The notes below the pieces were generated by a model. The model saw only the letters and a list, made by a program, of their open reading frames with translations, made no database searches and had not been told where the DNA came from. 64,000 nt of DNA from Congeria kusceri (taxonomy: Eukaryota > Mollusca > Bivalvia > Myida > Dreissenidae): assembly GCA_027627225.1 (NCBI GenBank), contig CM051036.1, positions 34,615,426 to 34,679,425 of the forward strand, read 5' to 3'. Numbering within the stretch: the first letter of the stretch is position 1; every line of letters begins with the position of its first letter. Below, piece by piece: positions 59,407-64,000 of the stretch. Made by a program: the position numbers and the translations under genes.

Positions 59407-59925
59407 CTACGAAATTATGCAGCCGGAAGATTCCTCTTGACGCCTCCTAGCGGCCGCCGCCCCACGCTTCCGTTCTTGCTCCTCGATCAACTCTTTCATA
59501 GGATCTATCCAGTGCTCCTTCAGCCACGGCATCTTAAAGGCCATGATCTTGGACACCCGGCGAGAACGACCCCCGATCATGATACTTCCGGCCACCAGCA
59601 GACTGTTCCTTACGGCCTCCACCTCGTAAAATTCGTTGTCCATATAGCCACACATTTCGTCATTTTGGAAAATACACTTGTTGATAAGAATATCCGGTTT
59701 CAGGGCGAGGCAGAGGAGTATCAGGAGGTCCGTGTCCCTCTCACTGAGGGACTGGTAGTTCCAGAACCTTGTTAACCTCTTCAAGTCTTCATCGTCTTTG
59801 TCCATCTGCAATACAGTTTTCATACAGCTCAGGTAGTACATCAGCTTCGCCTTCGGTTTGTTTGCTACACTCACATCTCGTCCAAACTGCTTAACTCCAA
59901 TCTCCGTTCTCCCCAACAATGCCAT
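59407..59925 (-). CDS. Uncharacterised 172-aa protein with CaaX-like C-terminus
   Basis: Single uninterrupted frame; start in a strong context (GCCATGG) at 59925. GC content is higher than in the surroundings, as expected for coding sequence. I do not recognise a named domain. Visible features: KPKAKLMYYLSCMKTVLQ (about 23-40), an acidic KDDEDL stretch, SERDTDLLILLCLALKP, NEFYEVEAVRNSLL, GSIMIGGRSRRVSKIMAFK, a C-terminal charged segment (EEQERKRGAAAARRRQEE) and the tail SGCIIS. CIIS fits a CaaX prenylation box, so the protein may be membrane-attached; this is inference. A degraded relative lies at 63306-63744, which supports the frame as a real gene. No introns seen. Confidence 0.72.
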   Translation of the reverse strand: MALLGRTEIGVKQFGRDVSVANKPKAKLMYYLSCMKTVLQMDKDDEDLKRLTRFWNYQSLSERDTDLLILLCLALKPDILINKCIFQNDEMCGYMDNEFYEVEAVRNSLLVAGSIMIGGRSRRVSKIMAFKMPWLKEHWIDPMKELIEEQERKRGAAAARRRQEESSGCIIS

Positions 59926-61315
59926 GGCAACAGAACTGAGCTCACTAAGTGAATTCCTGTGTTAAATTTCGCTTTTACGGATTATGTTGAAACGGGTAGT
60001 TTTCGTGTTTACGGATTTGTTCACGTGACACACACAGCAATATCTAGTACCTGTGCAATAAATCAAATCTTTATATAGACGACCTTGAAATATAAGCATC
60101 CGTCAACACAATTGTGCAAGCTGCAATGTCCAATCACTCTATATATGGATTAAGGTCTTGATCTTAAACACATTTGTGCAAATCATGCAGTCGGATACAG
60201 ACGTAACTTGGCATATGAATGCATTCATGTAAAACAAAATAGGATCAAGTTTGCAACACTCATATTTTTTTTAGTGCAGGCCGACAGCGGTTTAACCAGG
60301 GTGAACCCAATACATGTATGTTGAATTTTAGTGAATTATTACGCTTTAAACGGTGCTTTGCAGATTCATTTAATTGCACAGCACTGCGCAAAATTTGCTT
60401 TAACAATATGTTTTCGCAAGATGGGAGACGTAATGTTTTTTTTTTTTTTTTTGGGGGGGGGGGGGTCAACTTTAAAAATAAGTATAGTTTAGTACAAAAA
60501 CTAATGCGCAACGTATATTTTCCCGGGTTTAACTTCCTTGTTGGGAATGTGATAGTAAAAGTAATCAAACCGCAAGGATGGAAAGCCACTGGGCACACCC
60601 GCAAAATTACATTAAAATATATAGTAAATATCGGACTTTCGGGGATTTTCATTTTTCGGAATATTCATATACCGCGAAAAATAAAGCTAATATAGGCATA
60701 TTGTATCCGTCGGAATTTCGGGAATCAACATTTTCCGACGGACAGAAAGATACAAATTACATAGTAATTTGCGGGACATTTGTTCCGACGGGTAGAATTC
60801 AAAATCTAAAAAGCGTGGAACTTTTACATTTTCCGACGGACAGAAAGATATAAATTATATAGCAATTCTCGGACATACTTTCCGACGGCTAGAAATCGGA
60901 ATCTAAAAAGCGCGGAACTTTGCAAATCTTCCGACAAAGAGATTAAAAACAAACTGACTGTCTAGAAGGCAAAATACGGATTTTATTTCAAATAAAGAGT
61001 ATAAACACGAACGTTCATACATTTATGATTTATATGCATAACTCAATGAACGTACGATGGTAGTGACTATAAACAGCGTTAATATCAATTTATATCGCGA
61101 TAAACAATACTGAACATACTAGCAATATTTCTTGACCAGGAAGTATAACGCTAGTGCCAATAATTGACCGTATGTATTTAAATACATGATTGTATATGAA
61201 AATAGGATTTAAACTTTAAAATGAGTGCATAATTGCAAAATAATTGTGAACTTTATGTCTTCTTTATATATAAATTCATTTACAAACAAGATTACACCAA
61301 TAACAGACATCTTTC
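59926..61315. other. Intergenic DNA with short repeats
   Basis: Should contain the promoter of the 172-aa gene just right of 59925. A T18/G13 homopolymer pair lies at about 60438-60466. An imperfect ~105-bp unit with 'ttttccgacggacagaaagata' and 'aaaaagcg-ggaac' is repeated two to three times at about 60705-60950. No gene. Confidence 0.45.
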
Positions 61316-61732
61316 TACGGTGGCATAGACGTTTCATGTGAGAAAAATAATTCATCTCGTGACCACGAGTTAGTAACTAGACTTACGTAACTCGAGGCCA
61401 CGACATTATGAGCCAATCAGACATTCAGTTGTTCGGCTGAACAAATTCACTAGATACATAAGCCCCTCGAGGAAATATCTTGAAACAAGATCATTCCTAT
61501 CCGAGCTGCGATTTCGAGTGAATTAGTTCAGCCAAATAACTGGTTTTCTAATTGGCTAATTATGACGTAAGTCGTGACCACGAGTTACGTAACTCGTGAC
61601 CACGACTTAAAATAACTCGTGGCTTCGACTTACGTAACTCGTGGCCAGGAATTACTAACTCGTTGCCACGACCTAATATCTCGTGGCCACGAGATAAATG
61701 ATTTTTCTTACTATGCCACCGTATCTTTAGCA
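61316..61732. mobile_element. Foldback element with GGTGGCATAG ends
   Basis: The left end TACGGTGGCATAG and the right end CTATGCCACCGTA are inverses, followed by further inverted sequence (gagaaaaat-attcatctcgtg-ccacgag against its complement) to give arms of about 50 bp. The interior is full of CTCGTGGCCACGAG-like palindromes and TTACGTAACTCG blocks. Possible TCTTT flanks. Non-coding. Confidence 0.75.
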
Positions 61733-63305
61733 TGAAAATATATATTCGATTGTTATTTTCTTCTATTCACAAAGGTTAAGTGTTGTGAGACTTACCTTAC
61801 GAATAAAGAATTCAATCACTTAGAATCAATGAAAAACCTTGTGCGTTCGCAAATATGCCGAGTACCACTGTCGCTAATGTCACGAATAAATCACTAATAC
61901 AAAGTAAGATACAAATTAACAACCTTCTTAGAATACAGCAGCTTCACCTTTTACACCACGTATTAAGCCTTTGTCATGAAATGCATGACGATGATCTGGA
62001 ATATCTACTATATGATGCTAGGTCTTGAAATCTTGTGAACTAGAACGAATTTAGCTGATTCTTGTTTTACTTCATTTCATTTCATCGTGCCACAGAAAGT
62101 TGCACTTCTGTTGCTCTGGTAAACGTTAACCATGGAGTATTTAAATTGTAATTCAATGGAATTAATATTATCTTTTACTACTTTTTTACTACTGTAAATT
62201 GCAGTGCTATGAGTGTTTTTTTTTTTACAATTTTGTGTATTGTGATTATTTCTAGGCCAAGTGTGGCATGCCTTTAAACCGGTTAAACCCCTAATGCTTT
62301 TCATTGCCCGTTCTAAGGCGGTGACACCAGTTTTAACCATTGTTTTATGTTTTGTGTTGTGTTGTGTAGGCAAATGATCACTTGCTTCAAATAAAGGACA
62401 TGCGGGTGTTAATACAGGCTTCTCTCCTGGTGATGTCTCTGGAGGTTTATTTATCTAAGACTTTGTTGGGGAATATTGGCCAGGGCACAACAACAAGTTG
62501 TTATTGCGTGTCTACGCTTTAGACAAAGCTGATTGGATTTCCCACTGTCCGGTGTTAAGCAGCAAATTATAATTTGTGGAAACAAAGTATATTTATTGGA
62601 CCATGCTCGCAAGTTTATAATATTCTGTGGTATCAAACTCATAATATAGGCCCATATTTTACCGGTTGCTTCAAGTACTTGCTAATTTGAAAATTAAGGC
62701 GTGGTATACATGAACTCAACAAGGATGTATGAAACAAGATATATAATCAGGTCATGCTTTACACTTATAGATGTTAAATTATTTACCACTGACATATAAA
62801 CGATGCGAATTGTTATTATTCTATGTCCAATCTTTCATTTTTTTGTATAATATTGTACTAGATCATATTTGTTTCATCCTGCTTTACTAAGAAATAACTT
62901 GTAATATACGTGTTTACGTCGTAGTTTATTTTTATTGTTGATTTAATGACTCTTTATACCAAGTCCATTACCTGATTACTTAGAAAACTGCTTCTTTAAG
63001 CCTAAGGGCTTATCTCAGACATTTTGTGTACTTGCCTTTTATACAAACAGTGCTCTGAACTGTGAAGTATGTTGCAACATTAAACTGTAATTTCCAACTT
63101 TAATCTTCAACCCTGCCACATATATTGGCTGTAATGGTTGTATAAAAAGGGAAGAGCAAAGGTAAAGAAACTCACTTGGAATTGTGAATGTGGAAATGAC
63201 AACGGTTTGACGTTACTGCCGAGCGGCATATTTTAAGAACATAATTTAATTCATATTGATACTGGCATTTATAGGGAAAACAAGAATAGGTTGGAGGCCT
63301 AAAAA
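61733..63305. other. Intergenic DNA, nothing recognised
   Basis: AT-rich; short frames at 62077-62373 and 62451-62642 have no homology I can see. No tRNA, no clear repeats. Confidence 0.35.
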
Positions 63306-63744
63306 CATGCCAGTCGTCATTCCAAACAATCCGACAGCCAAGCTAATATACTATCTCAATTGCGTCAAGACGGTTCTTCAACTCGACAAAAAAGACGCCC
63401 ACTGTGACAGATTGAAAAGGTACCAGTTATAACGACTGAGCGAATCGGACACGGATTGTTAATTCGGTTGTGCATGGTATTCGAACCGAGATTCTGATCA
63501 ACAAATGTATGTTCAACAGCGATGCGATGTGCGGTGACGGTGGCAATTCTTTTTACGAAATCGAGGCCGTGGGGAATAAACCTTCTCATCGCCAGGAGCG
63601 TCATGATTGGCGGGCGCACGCGACGTGTCTCCAAAATCATGACATTTAAACGGTCTTGGATGGTACATAACTTAGTGAATCCATTGGACACGTTATTGAT
63701 GCTTCAGCAGATCAAAAGAACATCCGGGTCGTGGAGGAGGCGAT
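63306..63744 (+). pseudogene. Broken paralogue of the 172-aa gene
   Basis: Across three frames it repeats the landmarks of the 59407-59925 gene: TAKLIYYLNCVKTVLQLDKKD, LSESDTD, INKCMFNSDAMCG, NSFYEIEAVGN, VMIGGRTRRVSKIMTFKRSW, ending in SWRRR. A TAA at about 63430 and at least two frameshifts break it. Opposite orientation to the intact gene, 3.4 kb away. The C-terminal CaaX-like box is not present at the visible end. Confidence 0.75.
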
Positions 63745-64000
63745 AGTCCAATGTCTAATGTCAAAGGGTTTTTAGGATCATTGTCGCCGTAATATGATAA
63801 GAAGTTCATGAATTAAAGATGAAACTATGTACGTACTAAATGTCTCTGTGATTAAACCTTTTTTCCTTACCTCCTTATTATTATGTTTTTAAGATGGTTT
63901 AATAAAATTCTTTTTTTATGGTTTCATGTTTTGTATTGTGCTGTAACTATACTACAATATTGTAATTGTTCATTGATGATGCAGAACAAACTTTAATGAA
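63745..64000. other. Short intergenic end of window
   Basis: No feature seen. Confidence 0.3.

Noticed and set aside
59380..59775. Plus-strand 131-aa open frame
   Set aside because: Antisense shadow of the 172-aa gene, which has the better start context and a decayed paralogue.
63365..63691. Minus-strand 108-aa open frame
   Set aside because: Antisense to the broken paralogue, whose homology is on the plus strand.

Overview
The window is animal nuclear DNA: intron-containing genes with consensus GT-AG junctions, AT-rich intergenic sequence and a heavy load of transposable elements. Several repeat types are ones I associate with bivalve molluscs: units beginning ATGCCCCC-TTCGAAG, the 'acaagagctg' and 'ggccatgatggcc' tandem elements, tRNA-headed SINEs with a duplicated body, DIRS-like elements with an SGNH domain, and Ty3/Gypsy elements. 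A bivalve is my best guess; the species is not determinable here. Two host genes can be assembled exon by exon with consistent splice phases. A CRTAC1-like (cartilage acidic protein 1) secreted FG-GAP/UnbV protein lies on the minus strand at 2960-12485 in 8 exons. An RPUSD2-like RluA-family pseudouridine synthase lies on the minus strand at 26927-46855 in 11 exons and 590 codons. A third, single-exon gene on the minus strand (59407-59925, 172 aa) encodes an unrecognised protein ending in a CaaX-like box, and a broken relative of it lies at 63306-63744. Layout: CRTAC1-like gene with SINE and LINE debris in its introns (3-12.5 kb); intergenic repeats (12.5-15.2 kb); an unusual transposon of 4.27 kb (15226-19490); a decayed DIRS-like retrotransposon (19.5-24.5 kb) split by a relative of that transposon (22393-23327); a repeat block (25.0-26.3 kb); the RPUSD2-like gene, whose introns hold hAT-like, piggyBac-like and other inverted-repeat elements, long tandem arrays and minisatellites (27-46.9 kb); a nested pile of two Ty3/Gypsy elements in opposite orientation with further insertions (48.2-58.7 kb); and the 172-aa gene and its pseudogene (59.4-63.7 kb). 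The most interesting structure is the 15226-19490 element. Two 471-bp direct repeats that I read as identical flank a convergent pair of genes: a DDE transposase that looks Mutator-like, and a His-Cys-box (I-PpoI-type) endonuclease. The repeats end GGTCAC...GTAACC and the whole is bracketed by TTTA. A second endonuclease gene at 22895 is preceded, at nearly the same distance, by a different 457-bp sequence with the same kind of ends. A lone copy of that sequence (51880-52341) sits cleanly in a Gypsy pol gene with a 4-bp target duplication. This suggests a family of elements built from a transposase, a homing-type endonuclease and long terminal repeats, and I know of no description of such a family.
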